From Streptomyces olivaceus (lineage in GTDB: Bacteria > Actinomycetota > Actinomycetes > Streptomycetales > Streptomycetaceae): 64,000 nt of DNA. The notes below the pieces were generated by a model. It worked only from the letters and a program-made list of their open reading frames with translations, made no database searches and had not been told where the DNA came from. Position numbers and translations under genes: made by a program. This document shows positions 62,813 through 64,000 of the stretch, one piece after another (the stretch's first letter is position 1; each line of letters starts with the position of its first letter). The DNA lies in assembly GCF_000721235.1 (NCBI RefSeq), contig NZ_JOFH01000019.1, forward strand, positions 1 to 64,000, given 5' to 3'.

Positions 62813-62854
62813 TGGTCCAGACCTATTGACCTAAGGTCCAGACCTTTCTATTCT
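62813..62854 (+). promoter_or_regulatory. Chitinase promoter with 12-base direct repeats
   Basis: TGGTCCAGACCT at 62813-62824 and AGGTCCAGACCT at 62834-62845 flank and overlap the -35 TTGACC (62826-62831); the -10 TATTCT is at 62849-62854, 17 bases away. Such direct repeats are described for Streptomyces chitinase promoters. Each unit contains the imperfect palindrome GGTCCAGACC, close to the DasR operator. Confidence 0.85.
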
Positions 62855-62916
62855 CGCGGCACTGCGGGCCGATGGCTCGGTCGGCCCGCGCCGACAACCA
62901 CATAAGGAGGCGCAGC

Positions 62917-64000
62917 ATGCGCTTCAGACACAGAGCCGCGGCACTTCTCGCGACCCTGACGCTCCCCCTGGCCGGTCTCGTCGGCCTCGCGGGTGAGGCC
63001 CAGGCGGCCGAGAGTGCCACGGCCACCTTCGCCAAGACCCAGGACTGGGGAACGGGCTTCGGCGGCAACTGGACGGTGAAGAACACCGGCACCACCACCC
63101 TCAACTCCTGGACCGTCGAGTGGGACTTCCCCTCCGGTACCAAGGTCACCTCCGCCTGGGACGCCACCGTCACCAACTCCGGTGACCACTGGACCGCCAA
63201 GAACGTCGGCTGGAACGGGACGCTCGCCCCCGGCGCCTCGGTCTCCTTCGGCTTCAACGGCAGCGGCCCCGGCTCCCCCTCCAACTGCAAGCTCAACGGC
63301 GGCGGCTGCGACGGCACCTCGGTCCCCGGCGACGCCGCCCCCTCCGCGCCCGGCACCCCCACCGCCTCCGGCATCACCGACACCTCGGTGAAGCTGTCCT
63401 GGTCGGCGGCGACCGACGACAAGGGCGTCAAGAACTACGACGTCCTGCGCGACGGCGCCAGGATCGCCACCGTCACCGGCACCACCCACACCGACACGGG
63501 CCTCAGCAAGGGCACCGACTACTCGTACACGGTCCAGGCCCGCGACACCGCCGACCAGACCGGCCCCGTCAGCGACGCGGTCAAGGTCCGCACCACCGGC
63601 GACGGCGGGGGCGAGCCCGGCCCGAGCGGCAAGGTCAACCTCGGCTACTTCACCGAGTGGGGCGTCTACGGGCGCAACTACCACGTCAAGAACCTGGTCA
63701 CCTCGGGCTCCGCCTCGAAGATCACGCACATCAACTACGCGTTCGGCAACGTCAAGAACGGTCAGTGCACCGTCGACGACACCTTCGCCGCGTACGAGAA
63801 GTCGTACACCGCCGACCAGTCCGTCAGCGGCGCCGCCGACACCTGGGACCAGCCGCTGCGCGGCAACTTCAACCAGCTGCGCCAGCTCAAGGCCAAGTAC
63901 CCGAACATCAAGATCCTGTACTCCTTCGGCGGCTGGACCTACTCGGGCGGCTTCGGGCAGGCGGCGCAGAACCCGGCCGCGTTCGCCAAGTCCTGCAAGG
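62917..64000 (+). CDS. chiC: Secreted family-18 chitinase, 3' end beyond window
   Basis: The first 361 residues are visible. Signal peptide (about 1-30, ending AQA before AES), a CBM2 carbohydrate-binding domain (about 31-135, KTQDWGTGFGGNWTVKNTG), a fibronectin type III domain (about 142-227, PSAPGTPTASGITDTSVKLSW), a Gly/Pro linker and the start of the GH18 barrel (from about 240, VNLGYFTEWGVYGRNYHVKN and LYSFGGWTYS). The catalytic DxxDxDxE lies outside the window. ATG 62917 has AAGGAGG. The layout matches ChiC of S. lividans and chitinase 63 of S. plicatus. Confidence 0.95.
   Translation, partial: MRFRHRAAALLATLTLPLAGLVGLAGEAQAAESATATFAKTQDWGTGFGGNWTVKNTGTTTLNSWTVEWDFPSGTKVTSAWDATVTNSGDHWTAKNVGWNGTLAPGASVSFGFNGSGPGSPSNCKLNGGGCDGTSVPGDAAPSAPGTPTASGITDTSVKLSWSAATDDKGVKNYDVLRDGARIATVTGTTHTDTGLSKGTDYSYTVQARDTADQTGPVSDAVKVRTTGDGGGEPGPSGKVNLGYFTEWGVYGRNYHVKNLVTSGSASKITHINYAFGNVKNGQCTVDDTFAAYEKSYTADQSVSGAADTWDQPLRGNFNQLRQLKAKYPNIKILYSFGGWTYSGGFGQAAQNPAAFAKSCK

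Overview
The window is high-GC actinobacterial DNA with strong third-position G/C bias and GTG starts. Scy, FilP, a long Pta, NucS, DUF6230/DUF6114 proteins and a ChiC-type chitinase are all present, which points to Streptomyces. From memory, the gene order resembles the core chromosome of the S. coelicolor/S. lividans group (roughly SCO5442 down to SCO5376); I could not check this. No phage, IS, CRISPR, rRNA or tRNA was seen.

Region by region. 1-4.2 kb: end of treS, maltokinase and glgB, the alpha-glucan/trehalose (GlgE) pathway. 4.3-7.5 kb: a HelD-like RNA-polymerase ATPase, a strong candidate small RNA, and a merR-trxA operon. 7.5-15 kb: dctA with a divergent CitA/CitB-type two-component system, then a sugar ABC importer without its own ATPase. 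15-22 kb: a tandem-HTH regulator and a central-carbon block (pfkA, pta-ackA, pyk). 22-25.5 kb: a three-gene set of unknown function (DUF6230, DUF6114, Ser/Pro-rich secreted protein) followed by a palindrome-rich gene-free stretch. 25.5-29.6 kb: CnoX-like thioredoxin, TetR, quinone reductase, AraC/DJ-1 regulator. 29.7-36 kb: icmA with a palindromic operator, two DUF3817 proteins, two MarR proteins, a thiamine-binding protein and a three-gene AIM24 operon. 36-39 kb: an OmpR-type two-component system divergent from a PepSY protein. 39-42 kb: meaB, thiolase and methylmalonyl-CoA epimerase. 42-47.4 kb: the polarity/cytoskeleton proteins Scy and FilP. 47.4-51.6 kb: two paralogous ABC-2 exporter pairs. 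51.6-60.8 kb: Zn-binding protein, luciferase-like oxidoreductase, SCO5389-family protein, NucS, a large STAND-like membrane ATPase, STAS protein, 3-hydroxybutyryl-CoA dehydrogenase, PduO-type adenosyltransferase and a membrane protein. 60.9-64 kb: a NarL-type two-component system next to a chitinase cut off by the window end.

How they work together. One theme is carbon flux: glucan/trehalose synthesis, lower glycolysis, acetate overflow, C4-dicarboxylate and sugar uptake, chitin use. A second is B12-dependent acyl-CoA chemistry: IcmA, its G-protein chaperone MeaB, the epimerase, the adenosyltransferase, and a thiolase and dehydrogenase working on C4 acyl-CoAs. A third is tip growth (Scy/FilP). 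The observations most worth following are the candidate small RNA at 6555-6650, the DUF6230/DUF6114 set with its distant palindrome cluster, the icmA palindrome, the AIM24 trio and the 863-residue ATPase with an extracellular Ser/Pro/Thr tail.
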